The notes: generated from the letters alone by a model not told the origin. A stretch of DNA of 64,000 nucleotides from Noviherbaspirillum autotrophicum (GCF_000818395.1 NZ_JWJG01000028.1:3260820-3324819), one strand, 5' to 3'. Positions 9,257-18,689 are shown, counted from the first letter of the stretch. Numbers and translations are program-made.

Positions 9257-9514
9257 TCAGCCGAACGGGTTCTTGACCTTCTCGGTCGGCTTCACCTGCA
9301 CATGCTCGGGCAAGGATTTTTCCTTTTCCAGCGCGGCCACGACGGCATCGACGACCTCCTTCAATGCCCTCGCCTGCGCCAAGCCGGCCTTGTCCTTCGT
9401 GAATTCGACCGAGCCGTAGACCGATACCCGGTCCAAGCGGTTTTCGATATTGAGGTCGCCGATGGCGAGTGCCTCTTCCTCGTTCTGAAACGGTTTGATG
9501 GATGCCATGATCAT
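9257..9514 (-). CDS. Conserved-looking 85-residue protein downstream of endonuclease
   Basis: A small acidic/lysine-mixed soluble protein with no Cys, signal peptide or membrane helix. It contains LNIENRLDRVSVYGSVEFTK, followed by a helical region rich in Ala, Val and Leu. Its first ATG overlaps the endonuclease stop as ATGA. A second ATG at 9508 has better spacing from AAAGG and may be the true start. Function is unknown. The tight coupling suggests that it works with the nuclease or its regulation. Confidence 0.65.
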   Translation of the reverse strand: MIMASIKPFQNEEEALAIGDLNIENRLDRVSVYGSVEFTKDKAGLAQARALKEVVDAVVAALEKEKSLPEHVQVKPTEKVKNPFG

Positions 9515-10332
9515 TGCCTTTCAGGGGGATCGACTTCGACGGGTTTGCTCTTTGCGCTGCGCCGGCCATGCGGCGTGGGCACCGGCATGGGCATTTTCAT
9601 CGCCTTGACTTCCGGCGCCAGTTTCGGGAAGACCGTGATGTGGATACGTTGCTCCAGGTCTGCAATCGACATCGTCTGATATTCCATGCCTTCCGCATTC
9701 GGCGTCACATAAGCACCTGCCTGTTTTTGCGCCGGATCATAGATCGCCTTGTAGACGGAAGTCGGCACCAGCACCCGGCCATTGATGCGCGCCAGGTCAT
9801 TGCCCTCGAAGATCGGCCCTGTCACCACGTACAGTTCCTTGTCTTCGCGTGCCAGCTCGCGGGTGGCCTCTTCAATGCCTTCCCACAGGATTTGATTGTT
9901 CTTCGGATTCTGCGGGATGATGTTTACCAGCGAAAAGCTTTCGTACTGCGCATTCTCGGTCGGCATATCGCCGTTCGGCGCCATGTGGCCGCGGTCAAAA
10001 CCGGAACGCACATAATCCGCCAGCTCCGAGCGATCCGCCGGCGGCAATTGCTCTTCCATGTGAAATGCATTCTTGCGCTTCAGCCGCCCCGCTTCATCCA
10101 CCCGCTTCTCGGTCAGATGTTCGGCCGACCATAACGGCGTACGTGACACACCACTGTATGTGACAGCGTACCCCTCGAAGCACAGCATCGTGGTTTTCTT
10201 TGCCAGATTGGGGCTGGTAATGACAGGGGCCTGCCCGTCCAGGAAATGGTCTGCACAGGAGGTCGGCTTTGTCGTGCAGCCGGAGGTCGCCAGCAGGAGC
10301 ACAGCGATGCCAAGCACTAATCGGAATTTCAT
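9511..10332 (-). CDS. DNA/RNA non-specific endonuclease, lipoprotein
   Basis: A 273-residue secreted nuclease of the NUC1/EndoG family, which cleaves DNA and RNA with a His-metal mechanism. The catalytic block FDRGHMAPNGDM carries the DRGH motif, and the downstream Asn lies in NIIPQNPKNNQ. The N-terminus is a lipoprotein signal (MKFRLVLGIAVLLLATSGC), so the mature enzyme is probably membrane-anchored in the periplasm or at the outer membrane. A GTG at 10341 is an alternative start. It heads an operon of up to five genes with 4- to 15-base junctions. A perfect inverted repeat lies ~28 bases upstream of the start. Confidence 0.88.
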   Translation of the reverse strand: MKFRLVLGIAVLLLATSGCTTKPTSCADHFLDGQAPVITSPNLAKKTTMLCFEGYAVTYSGVSRTPLWSAEHLTEKRVDEAGRLKRKNAFHMEEQLPPADRSELADYVRSGFDRGHMAPNGDMPTENAQYESFSLVNIIPQNPKNNQILWEGIEEATRELAREDKELYVVTGPIFEGNDLARINGRVLVPTSVYKAIYDPAQKQAGAYVTPNAEGMEYQTMSIADLEQRIHITVFPKLAPEVKAMKMPMPVPTPHGRRSAKSKPVEVDPPERQ

Positions 10333-10359
10333 CGAGGTCACGGTTTCAGCAGAAGCTGG

Positions 10360-10379
10360 ATGACACGCAATCGTGTCAT
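10360..10379. promoter_or_regulatory. Perfect inverted repeat upstream of the nuclease operon
   Basis: ATGACACG, a 4-base spacer CAAT, then CGTGTCAT form an exact 8-bp dyad. It is centred ~38 bases upstream of the nuclease ATG, in the only stretch where its promoter or leader can be. It is a candidate repressor site or an RNA hairpin that blocks the ribosome site. There is no T-run for a terminator. Which of these it is cannot be told from sequence. Confidence 0.45.
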
Positions 10380-10541
10380 TCTATGCGAGCCGGGACTGCG
10401 AGCCGGGGCTACTTATCGAATGATTGCTGTCAGACACAGTTTGTTACAAAATCCACATACTTCCTGTCGTCCAGACAATGCTGGGCCTCGTTAAGGAGGG
10501 GCAGCACCATGCAACCAATATACCGACTGAAAGGGACCATC

Positions 10542-10880
10542 ATGTTGACCTCCAAGCAAAAAGCCGCTCTCGCCTCCGTGCTGATCGCCGCATTTGCCGC
10601 CAGCGCTGGCAGTGCGATGGCTGAAACCAAGTGGGAAAAAAATCATCCGCGCCGTGACCAAGTGAATGACCGCTTAGAGCGACAGAATCGCCGGATTACA
10701 CAAGAACGCAAGGAAGGCGAGATCACGAAACAGCAAGCACAGGCACTGCGCAAGGAAGATCGCCAGATTCGCCAGGAAGAGCGCGATATGGCAGCGCAGA
10801 ACCACGGTCATATCACCCGCGCCGAACAACGCGTGCTGAACCAGCAAGAAAATGCGGTCAGCAAGCAGATCGGCAAGTAA
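10542..10880 (+). CDS. Small secreted basic, helical protein
   Basis: A 112-residue protein with a clear Sec signal peptide (ALASVLIAAFAASAGSAMA, cleavage before ETKW). The charged, almost wholly helical mature part is full of Arg, Gln, Glu and Lys (NRRITQERKEGEITKQQAQ). I recognise the type as a periplasmic protein common in Burkholderiales, but I know of no assigned function. The ATG at 10542 follows AAGGGA at 5 bases. An in-frame ATG at 10509, with GGAGG 9 bases upstream, would add 11 residues. The PsiF-repeat gene follows 48 bases downstream, probably in the same transcript. Confidence 0.7.
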   Translation: MLTSKQKAALASVLIAAFAASAGSAMAETKWEKNHPRRDQVNDRLERQNRRITQERKEGEITKQQAQALRKEDRQIRQEERDMAAQNHGHITRAEQRVLNQQENAVSKQIGK

Positions 10881-10928
10881 TCGTCCTGCTCCTGAACCAG
10901 AATTTTCAATCTTTTCAAGGAAGATACC

Positions 10929-11216
10929 GTGAAAAAACTGTTTGCCGCATTGATACTGGCGTCGCCGTTCCTGTTGAACGCTGCCCATGCCGCGACCGCA
11001 CAGCAAAACAAGATGACCACCTGCAACAAGGAAGCCGGCGACAAAAAGGGGGGCGAGCGCCAAGCCTTCATGAAGGAATGCCTAAGCGCCAAGCCAAAGG
11101 TCAGCGACGCGCAGAAGGCGCAACAAGACAAGATGAAGACGTGCAACGCCGAAGCCAAAGATAAGAAAGGCGACGAGCGCAAGAAATTCATGAGCGCATG
11201 CCTGAAGAAGGCATAA
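10929..11216 (+). CDS. psiF: PsiF-repeat secreted protein
   Basis: A 95-residue protein with a signal peptide (KKLFAALILASPFLLNAAHA) and two copies of the PsiF repeat. Each repeat has the form KMxTCNxEAxDKKGxERxxFMxxCL, so four Cys could form two disulphides. The length matches E. coli PsiF, a phosphate-starvation-inducible periplasmic protein of unknown activity. AAGGAAG lies before the ATG. I looked for a Pho box in the 50 bases upstream and before the preceding gene and found none. Confidence 0.85.
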   Translation: MKKLFAALILASPFLLNAAHAATAQQNKMTTCNKEAGDKKGGERQAFMKECLSAKPKVSDAQKAQQDKMKTCNAEAKDKKGDERKKFMSACLKKA

Positions 11217-11429
11217 GGAGCTGGCACCCGCGATAAAGCTGGGGGTCTTTCCCTTCCTTGTCTGAAGGAAGTAAACTTTACGGCTAGCACAAAAATTCAA
11301 GCCAGGGGAAGACGAGAGCCACGAGTCCGCACGCCACAGGCGTCACAAGATTTTTTCTTACCACCCTCTTATTCGCAATGAAAATATCTGTTATTCGTTA
11401 ACTGAATCGGACATTTCGCTTGCATATAA

Positions 11430-12295
11430 GTATTATTTTCTCTGTCTCCTCCAACCCTCCCTGACTTGGATTGAACCCGCTGCCGCAAGGTCAGCGGGTT
11501 TTTTTTCGTCTTTTTTTGTGCCGACCATATCGCGTTGTTTGCATGCCCGCAGGCGGTACATACAAACCGCGCCTGCGTGGTCCAATTGTGGGCCGACCGG
11601 TGGTCGCAGCACGGGCAGGTGCGGCGCACGTCGGCGATGTGGGCATGCAGGCGCTGCACGCGCACCTTTGCCTTCTTCCAGTTGCGGCTGAATTTCTGTT
11701 TGTGGCTCATCGCCTGCTGCACGGTGCCGGACGCTGTTGGCCGGCGCGTAGGACATGCCTGCCAACAGCGTGGCGAAGCGGGCAATGCCCACGTCGATAC
11801 CGGCCGCACCGATCCTGGGAACGGAGTGGTTGACCTCGCCCTCGGTCTGGTGCGATATCCGGCAGAGTGGCACACGGTGAAGTTCTTCACCGTGCCCAGC
11901 ACACCCCGGCTGAAGCGCACTCGCAGCCAGCCGAGCTTGGGCAGGAACAGGCGGCCGGTGCGCTGATCGAGGTGGATCTGCTGCAGGTCGGAATAGCGCA
12001 AGCTGTCGTGGCGGCCCTTCTTCTTGAAGCGGGTAAATGCAGCGCGCTGCGCAAAGAAATTGGTATACGCGTGTTCCAGGTCAGCGAGCGCCTGCTGCAG
12101 CGGGTGCACCGGCGCTTCAGATAGCCAGGCCGTGCGCACTTTGGCGCCATTGCGTCAGCCGCTTGTACAGGCCGGCGTAGCCGAACTTGCTGTCGCCCAG
12201 AGCACGGCGTTCCTGCTGCAGCGCCAGCGCAATTGAACACGAAGCGGTGCAGTTGCCGCTCCTGCCAGCCGTCGGGTCGACAACCGATCGGCGAC
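11430..12295 (-). pseudogene. Decayed IS200/IS605-family tnpB
   Basis: Fragments of a TnpB protein, the RNA-guided nuclease accessory gene of IS200/IS605 elements, lie in two or three minus-strand frames. An N-terminal piece (SIALALQQERRALGDSKFGYAGLYKRLTQW) is near 12120-12240. A central piece (LQQALADLEHAYTNFFAQRAAFTRFKKK) is near 12000-12100. A C-terminal zinc ribbon with CPCC and CTAC pairs is near 11550-11650. The frames shift between these pieces and the RuvC core is not continuous, so the gene is dead. No tnpA is adjacent. Confidence 0.75.
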
Positions 12296-12600
12296 AGCGA
12301 TTCGCGCAAATCATCCTCGCTACCGGAAGCAACCAATTTCCGTAATTGACGCTGTCTCGCAACCCCGCTGCGATGGCCAGGCATGCCACGATTACGCATA
12401 GCCCCGCGCATGTTTGGTCTCCAAAATGACCGGGGCTGACAGTCAGTCGGCCCGAAGCGGGAATGCAATACGACACGAAGTGCACTGCCTGCTCTTTGAG
12501 CGGACCAGGTGCCGGCGGATCAGGACAACGTGCCGCTATGGCAGCCATACCGCTTGTCGTGACGTCGAGCAAGGCTGACGCCCCTTTTAACAAACAATCG

Positions 12601-13212
12601 CTAAGACAATAGCCGAATCAGGGCCGCCGGATGAATTGTCCAGCCTAATAAGCCGGCCAAGCCCATCAATATTCCGAAGCCTGTCGGCACCATCGCAACG
12701 ACAAACAACCAACGCTTACGTGTGAGCGATGTTACGGCCAATAGCGATATGGAAATCGCTAACAACGCATCGGACAGGTCGAACTGATCATCACGGAAGT
12801 TTGCGTCGTCGTATGCCTTCTGATCCTGATCAGCCAACTTCTTCAATTCTTCCTTCTTGCGACTCTGTTCATCGACCAGCTTCTGGTAATAAGCGATTGA
12901 CTCGTCGTATCGCGACCTGTCCGGCGCACTGGCGGCACCAAGCTGCAATTGCACCAAGGTTGCTTTCGCAATTTCCTCGCGTATATTGCGCGCCTGATAG
13001 AACGCCCAATGATCGATCTTGTTTGCCTGGGCCTGCTGCATGGATTGCACGATATTGTCATCCTTTACCTTACACACCCCCATGAAAGTCGCAAGAATAG
13101 CGACCGTGATCGCTACCAGCGTGTTTAGCTTCGAGGTGGCTCGGTCTTCGGCGGCTTGCGCGACGCTGCGCTCATTCGCTTGTGCAACAGCTTCCAGTGG
13201 ATCGACATCCAT
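12601..13212 (-). CDS. DUF4337 family membrane protein
   Basis: A 203-residue protein with the DUF4337 layout. A soluble N-terminus is followed by one membrane helix (LNTLVAITVAILATFMGVC) and a Gln/Lys-rich coiled region (residues ~65-135) containing HWAFYQARNIREE. Two or three further membrane helices close the protein. The family has no established function. Length and layout are normal. The gene is isolated, with mobile-element debris downstream and a long non-coding stretch upstream. Confidence 0.85.
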   Translation of the reverse strand: MDVDPLEAVAQANERSVAQAAEDRATSKLNTLVAITVAILATFMGVCKVKDDNIVQSMQQAQANKIDHWAFYQARNIREEIAKATLVQLQLGAASAPDRSRYDESIAYYQKLVDEQSRKKEELKKLADQDQKAYDDANFRDDQFDLSDALLAISISLLAVTSLTRKRWLFVVAMVPTGFGILMGLAGLLGWTIHPAALIRLLS

Positions 13213-14092
13213 TTCTCTTCCCGATACGATGTGACGCAGGAATCATACTGAAGAACACATGTGGCGTCACGCTGGCAACATTTTTACGCCGGCATGTGTA
13301 GTCCAGTGTTCGGCTGCAGCCCGTCCGGCGACGTAAGCTGCCACGTTGGTGATGATAATCACCGTCGGCTAGCTGCGTGAAAGTGCCTGGAGTCCTTTTT
13401 TGAGGACATGCGGTAATCAACTCCGAGAGATCGTTTCAGGCGATACACAGCGTACATGCACTGGAACGAGCCTATGTGTCGATCGCCCCTTAGTCGGTGA
13501 TTCATTTTCCAGAAAATAACGCCATGCGTGCGATCGGTGGATGTCTTGGAAATATAGGCTCCTCCAGTGAACGACCCAGATCGTATCTGCTCAATGAGTG
13601 CTCCCGCCCCCGATCTGAAAGCGCATCGTTTGGACTGCGGCATCAAGAACAATTCCTTTGTCGCTTGTTATTCGGACGATGCAATAGATTGATTGATATT
13701 TTTCTTGACGCAATAAAGTCTGCCCTTTTAGAATCCGCCTGTTTTCATCTATATGGAGTCCCTTTAATGGGCACTTGTTCGAGTGATAGTTGTTGCCGGA
13801 TTTTGTCCGGTTCCGCCTCGGCAAGATAACGCAGGTTTCCATCCTCCTGCCGTCATTGCGCCGTAGGCTGATGATGGTATCCCGATTCCGGCCTGTTCCG
13901 GATAGTCTGAATTCCAACAAGCAATTCATTAATGTCAGGGGCGCCGTTCTCATTTCCGGTGGTCGTGATAGCGTTCCCCGTATTGTCTTGCTAAGGGCAG
14001 TTGCAGCAGGACAGTGATCCTGCTTTTGCGGGATCGATGGCATTGGCAAGCGCAAATGAAAGGCACACCCGTTCACTCTGACGGAGGTACCC
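13213..14092. other. Long gene-free stretch before the porin operon
   Basis: About 880 bases without a gene I can support. Frames on both strands are short, lack ribosome sites and show no family resemblance. The region contains a sigma70-like promoter (annotated separately at 13705-13734) that would give the porin operon a leader of roughly 350 bases. I see no clear riboswitch or tRNA fold. Confidence 0.5.
13705..13734 (+). promoter_or_regulatory. Candidate sigma70 promoter for the OprB/ABC operon
   Basis: TTGACG, an 18-base spacer and TAGAAT match the sigma70 consensus at five and five of six positions. It points toward the porin gene, which starts 359 bases downstream with no intervening gene. 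It is a sequence match only. Confidence 0.4.
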
Positions 14093-15421
14093 ATGTTTCA
14101 ACCGAAGGCCAATACCGCAAGCGCTCTCTGGTTGGCAGCCCTCGCGGGTTTGCCACTGCTGTCCTATGGGGACGATATCCAGGAAGCGGCCTGGAGCGCG
14201 CACTTCCAGACAACGTACATCTGGGAGGCAAAAGCCCCGTTTTCCGCTCCGTATACTGGCGAGTTCAGCCTACGCCCCGAGCGCGAAAAGGGTTATTCCT
14301 TCAGCGCCACGGCGGCCCTCGGGTTTAGGCCCTGGACCGGCGGCGAGCTCTATTTCGACCCGGAGGCGGTCCAGGGCGTGCCGCTGTCGAACCTGCGTGG
14401 CCTGGGCGGCATGACCAATGGCGAGCAGCAGAAGACCAGCGGCCCGAACCCCACGTTGTACCGCGCACGACTCTTTCTGCGCCAAACCTGGAACCTGGGA
14501 GGAGAAAAGGAAGCCGTCGAATCGGATTTCAACCAGATGGCAGGCCTGCTAGACAAGCGGCGCATCGTCGTTACCGCTGGCAATCTCTCGGTCACCGACA
14601 TTTTTGACAATAGCGCTTATGCACATGATGCGAGGACCCAATTTATGAACTGGGCGTTGCTCGCGCACGGTGCCTATGATTTTGCCGCCGATGCGCGTGG
14701 CTATACCTGGGGGGCGGTCATCGAATATTTTGACGATGATTGGGCGATTCGCGCCGGGCGCTTCATGCAGCCCGCTGAATCCAACGGCCTGGCTCTGGAT
14801 AAACGGATTTTCACCCATTATGGTGACCAGGTTGAAGTTGAGCATGGGCATGTCTGGGGCGACCAACCGGGCAAGGCACGTGTACTGGTCTTCCGCAATC
14901 GTGCCACTATGGGGGGCTTCCGAGATGCCTTAGCGGAGGCTCCGAATAATGGCGGCGTGCCGGATGTCGCGCGTGTCCGCACGGAGCGGAGCAAGATTGG
15001 ATTTGGCTTTAGCGCAGAGCAAGGCTTGACTTCCGATATCGGCGTCTTTGCACGGGCGAGCTGGAACGACGGCGCTTCAGAGACATACGCTTTTACGGAA
15101 ATCGAGCGTTCGTTCTCGGTCGGTGCCGCTGTCAGAGGAGGTGCTTGGAATCGAGCCGACGACACGTTAGGAATTGCGTGGGTCCGCAACGGGCTATCGC
15201 AGGCGCACCGGGATTATCTGGCGGCGGGTGGCGTCGGTGCGTTTATTGGTGATGGCAGGTTGAATTACCGGCCAGAATCAATAACTGAGGCTTATTACAG
15301 CTTCAAGTTGGCCAAAGCCGTCACCTTGTCGCTGGATGCGCAACACATCGTGAATCCAGCCTATAACGCCGAGCGCGGCCCCGTGAATGTCGGCTCGATC
15401 CGCCTGCATGCCCAATATTAA
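14093..15421 (+). CDS. oprB: Carbohydrate-selective porin, OprB family
   Basis: A 442-residue outer-membrane beta-barrel with a signal peptide (ALWLAALAGLPLLSYG). It has the OprB signature region: WSAHFQTTYIWEAK near the mature N-terminus, FSATAALGFRPW, then LRGLGGMTNGEQQ. The aromatic C-terminal residues LHAQY are as expected for barrel insertion. GGAGGT lies 7 bases before the ATG. An ABC permease gene starts 17 bases after the stop, followed by its ATPase, so the porin probably supplies the outer-membrane step of that importer. OprB homologues pass sugars, but the ABC partner here is of the nitrate/sulfonate type, so the solute may not be a sugar. Confidence 0.9.
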   Translation: MFQPKANTASALWLAALAGLPLLSYGDDIQEAAWSAHFQTTYIWEAKAPFSAPYTGEFSLRPEREKGYSFSATAALGFRPWTGGELYFDPEAVQGVPLSNLRGLGGMTNGEQQKTSGPNPTLYRARLFLRQTWNLGGEKEAVESDFNQMAGLLDKRRIVVTAGNLSVTDIFDNSAYAHDARTQFMNWALLAHGAYDFAADARGYTWGAVIEYFDDDWAIRAGRFMQPAESNGLALDKRIFTHYGDQVEVEHGHVWGDQPGKARVLVFRNRATMGGFRDALAEAPNNGGVPDVARVRTERSKIGFGFSAEQGLTSDIGVFARASWNDGASETYAFTEIERSFSVGAAVRGGAWNRADDTLGIAWVRNGLSQAHRDYLAAGGVGAFIGDGRLNYRPESITEAYYSFKLAKAVTLSLDAQHIVNPAYNAERGPVNVGSIRLHAQY

Positions 15422-15438
15422 GAAAACGAGACGACTTC

Positions 15439-17172
15439 ATGTTCGAGCTCTTCACTCCCGGACGAACTGGCCGGTCCTTCCTGACGACAACGCCCAACCG
15501 TTGGGATTGGGCGCTGTTGCCGCTGGTGCTTGCTGTGCTGGCCGCCCTGGCTTTCGGTGCTATGCAGATGAGCCGGCCCTTTACGGTAGGTCAGCCGACG
15601 CCAATTTCCCTCGACCCGCTGTATCTGCCTTATTACCTGCTGCGGACCATGCTGCGCATGTTTACGGCGCTGGGATTCGCGCTGCTGTTTACGTTTGTGT
15701 TTGCAGCTCTTGCAGCAAAATACCGTACGGCCGAAAAGGTTTTGATTCCATTGCTCGACGTTCTGCAGTCGGTCCCGATTCTCGGCTTTCAGGCGATTGC
15801 AATAGCACCATTTATTGCGCTGTTCCCCGGCAATCTCCTCGGGGTCGAATGCGCGGCGATTTTTGCCATTTTTACCTCACAGGCGTGGAACATGGCGTTC
15901 AGTCTGTACCAATCAATCAAGACGATTCCACCGGAGTTGAATGAAGCAGCATGTGTATTCCGGCTATCCGCCTGGCAGCGCTTCTGGCGACTGGAGCTTC
16001 CTTTTGCAATGCCCGGACTGCTGTGGAACATGATGATGTCGATGTCCGGCGGTTGGTTCTTCCTCGTGGCGGCAGAGGCGATTTCGGTTGCCAATCAGGA
16101 CATCAAGCTGCCGGGTATCGGTGCTTACATTGCCGTCGCTATCGACGGCAAAAGTGGCGCCGCCATTGCTTGGGCGATCGGGGCTATGTTGTCTGGAATC
16201 CTCCTGTACGACCAATTGTTCTTCCGGCCCTTGCTCGCATGGGCAGACAAGTTCCGTTTCGAGGAGTCACAGGGCGACACTGCGCAACAGTCCTGGCTGC
16301 TCGACTGGGGCCGGCGCAGCGTGTGGCTACGCGCGGTGACCGATCGCTTCTGGACCATGCTGGGCCGCACGCTTGGCTGGTTCAGCCGCCGTCAGGACAG
16401 CCCCATCAAGCAACGCGAATCGCAACCCCGAAATATCTTGTGGTCCAGGGCTTGGGACGCGCTGATTCTGGCTGTCGCTGTATTCGCGGCCTGGCGCTTT
16501 GTGGTCTTTGTACACAGCGACGTTGGCTGGGGCGAGGCCGCCCATGTCATTGGTCTCGGTTTCATTACGCTGGTCCGTGTACTGTTGCTGATTGCGCTGG
16601 CTTCTGCTGTATGGGTTCCCATCGCGGTCTGGATCGGCTTGCGCCCGCAATACTCGCAAAAAGTGCAGGCCGTCGCCCAATTTCTGGCGGCATTTCCGGT
16701 CAACCTGATGTTTCCGCTCGTGGTCTATGTGCTGGTGACCTATCGGCTGAACCCCAACATCTGGCTCAGCCCGCTGATGGTGTTCGGCACTCAATGGTAC
16801 ATCCTGTTCAATGTGGTGGCCGGTGCATCGACGCTGCCCAATGAATTGCGATTGGCAGCCGACAACCTGGGACTGAAAGGCTGGCTCAAGTGGAAACGGG
16901 TGTACTTGCCTGCGGTATTTCCGAGTTTCATCACCGGCGCCATCACCGCCAGCGGCGGTTCCTGGAACGCCAGCATCGTCGCCGAATACGTAACCTGGGG
17001 CAAAACTTCTCTCGTTGCCGACGGACTGGGAAGCTATATCAAGCAAATGACCGACGCCGGTGATTTCCACCGGATCGCACTGGGCATTGGTGTGATGTGC
17101 GTGTTTGTGATGTTGTTGAACCGATTCTTCTGGCGCAAGCTGTACCTGCTTGCCGAAGACCGTAGCCATTGA
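15439..17172 (+). CDS. ABC transporter permease with two fused membrane domains (nitrate/sulfonate/bicarbonate type)
   Basis: A 577-residue membrane protein made of two tandem BPD_transp_1 domains. The first EAA-like loop is near residue 155-185 (ELNEAACVFRLSAWQRFWRL) and the second is near 470-500 (ELRLAADNLGLKGWLKWKRV). One gene therefore provides both halves of the channel. Such fused permeases belong to the SsuC/NrtB-type uptake family. It sits between the OprB porin and the ATPase (17183), whose start is 10 bases after this stop. No substrate-binding protein gene is present in the operon. Confidence 0.88.
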   Translation: MFELFTPGRTGRSFLTTTPNRWDWALLPLVLAVLAALAFGAMQMSRPFTVGQPTPISLDPLYLPYYLLRTMLRMFTALGFALLFTFVFAALAAKYRTAEKVLIPLLDVLQSVPILGFQAIAIAPFIALFPGNLLGVECAAIFAIFTSQAWNMAFSLYQSIKTIPPELNEAACVFRLSAWQRFWRLELPFAMPGLLWNMMMSMSGGWFFLVAAEAISVANQDIKLPGIGAYIAVAIDGKSGAAIAWAIGAMLSGILLYDQLFFRPLLAWADKFRFEESQGDTAQQSWLLDWGRRSVWLRAVTDRFWTMLGRTLGWFSRRQDSPIKQRESQPRNILWSRAWDALILAVAVFAAWRFVVFVHSDVGWGEAAHVIGLGFITLVRVLLLIALASAVWVPIAVWIGLRPQYSQKVQAVAQFLAAFPVNLMFPLVVYVLVTYRLNPNIWLSPLMVFGTQWYILFNVVAGASTLPNELRLAADNLGLKGWLKWKRVYLPAVFPSFITGAITASGGSWNASIVAEYVTWGKTSLVADGLGSYIKQMTDAGDFHRIALGIGVMCVFVMLLNRFFWRKLYLLAEDRSH

Positions 17173-17182
17173 GGCAGGCAAG

Positions 17183-18490
17183 ATGAACAACAAGAGTGCA
17201 TTGGTTGAATTGAATGGCGTTGCCAAGTCCTTCCGCAGCGCGGACGGCGCGCCGCGCAAAGTACTGGACGACGTAAACTTCTCCCTGGCCGAAGGCGAAA
17301 TTGTCGCTTTGCTCGGAAAGTCAGGATCGGGCAAGTCGACCTTGCTGCGTATTATTGCGGGATTGATTCCCGCCGATGCTGGAAAAGTCACCTATCGTGG
17401 ACAACGGATTCAGGGCCCGGCATCCGGCATTACGATGGTATTCCAGTCATTTGCGCTATTCCCATGGCTGACGGTGCAGCAAAATGTCGCGCTGGGTCTT
17501 GAAGCACAGGGCATTGCGCCGGAAGAGCGCGCCAAGCGCGCGGACGCCATGCTCGAACTAATCGGTCTGGCCGGTTTTGGCGGCGCGCTGCCCAGGGAGC
17601 TGTCAGGCGGGATGCGGCAGCGCGTCGGTATCGCCCGAGCGCTGGTCACCGACCCGGACGTCCTGCTGATGGACGAAGCCTTCTCGGCTCTGGATGTGCT
17701 GACTGGCGAAACGCTACGCAGCGATATTCTCGACCTATGGGACAGCAACCGGATTCCGACCAAGGGCCTCCTGGTTGTATCTCACAATATCGAGGAAGCG
17801 GTGATGATGGCGGACCGGATCATCATCCTGGCAAGCGACCCGGGGCGCATACGCAATGAAATCACCATTGGGCTTGAACGGCCACGCAATGTTGATTCAC
17901 CGGAAGTTCGCAGCCTCATCGATGAAGTGTACGGACTGATGACGATGCGCCCGGTGCAAGAGCCTGTTACTGGCACCTCGCCACCCATTACGCATCCCGG
18001 CTATCGCTTGCCCGATACCGATGTCACTCGTATTGAAGGCGTGCTCGACCTGCTGGCCAATACGCCTTTTAACGGCCGGGCCGACCTTCCACACCTCGCG
18101 GAGGAATCGGAGCTGCAGGATGAAGAGTTGTTTCCCACTTATGAAGCACTTGGTATGCTTGGATTGGCGCAAGTCGAAAAGGGAGACATTACACTCACGC
18201 CGCTTGGTGTGCGCTATGCGGAGGCTGAGCACACACTCAGGCAGGAAATCTTTGGCCAGCAATTGCTGACGCACGTCCCGCTGGCTTCACATATCCGGCA
18301 GCAACTGGAAGCAGAACCGAGCGGCGCATTGCCGGAGAAGCAATTTCTGGAGTTGTTGGAAGAATTTTTAAAAGCCGATGAAGCCAAGCGTGTACTCGAA
18401 ATTGCCATTGAATGGGGGCGCTACGGCGAAGCCTACGAATACGACTTTCATACCGGTCGGCTGAAGCTTCCTGACCAAGCGGAGGAATAG
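17183..18490 (+). CDS. ABC transporter ATPase with C-terminal AAA-associated domain
   Basis: A 435-residue ATPase of the SsuB/NrtD family. It carries Walker A GKSGSGKST, signature LSGGMRQR, Walker B DVLLMDEAFSALD and switch His in VVSHNIEEA. Beyond residue ~270 it carries an extra ~160-residue domain (AAA_assoc_C type) with LPDTDVTRIEGVLDLLA, and then a helical region. Family members with this tail are usually encoded with a fused permease, as here. ATG 17183 is preceded by GAGGCAGG, so I prefer it to an upstream in-frame start overlapping the permease. The tail may sense substrate or regulate the ATPase (inference). Confidence 0.9.
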   Translation: MNNKSALVELNGVAKSFRSADGAPRKVLDDVNFSLAEGEIVALLGKSGSGKSTLLRIIAGLIPADAGKVTYRGQRIQGPASGITMVFQSFALFPWLTVQQNVALGLEAQGIAPEERAKRADAMLELIGLAGFGGALPRELSGGMRQRVGIARALVTDPDVLLMDEAFSALDVLTGETLRSDILDLWDSNRIPTKGLLVVSHNIEEAVMMADRIIILASDPGRIRNEITIGLERPRNVDSPEVRSLIDEVYGLMTMRPVQEPVTGTSPPITHPGYRLPDTDVTRIEGVLDLLANTPFNGRADLPHLAEESELQDEELFPTYEALGMLGLAQVEKGDITLTPLGVRYAEAEHTLRQEIFGQQLLTHVPLASHIRQQLEAEPSGALPEKQFLELLEEFLKADEAKRVLEIAIEWGRYGEAYEYDFHTGRLKLPDQAEE

Positions 18491-18689
18491 GCGTCGACCG
18501 CGGCGCACACTGTCGATGGCAGATGAAACCACACTGAGCCGGCCTGGCTGGCGCCACAGCCACGTCATATAGCGACTGACGAGTTCTGCAATGGCCTTGG
18601 CGAGCTAGAGCGCATTTCATAAATGCAAAGGGAACATGAGGCTTTATGTAGAGTCGTACGGCCAACTTTGCAACAGTCATGGTGCAATC

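Noticed and set aside
9514..10134. Long forward frame of 206 codons opposite the nuclease gene
   Set aside because: It is the antisense of the nuclease coding sequence, without a ribosome site or family resemblance.
10420..10460. CTGTCAG near the small secreted/PsiF genes as a Pho box
   Set aside because: The second half-site at 11 bases is absent, so phosphate control of psiF cannot be claimed from this.
13591..14094. 167-codon minus frame and 110-codon plus frame in the stretch before the porin
   Set aside because: Both lack a ribosome site, have implausible composition and overlap each other and the promoter region.
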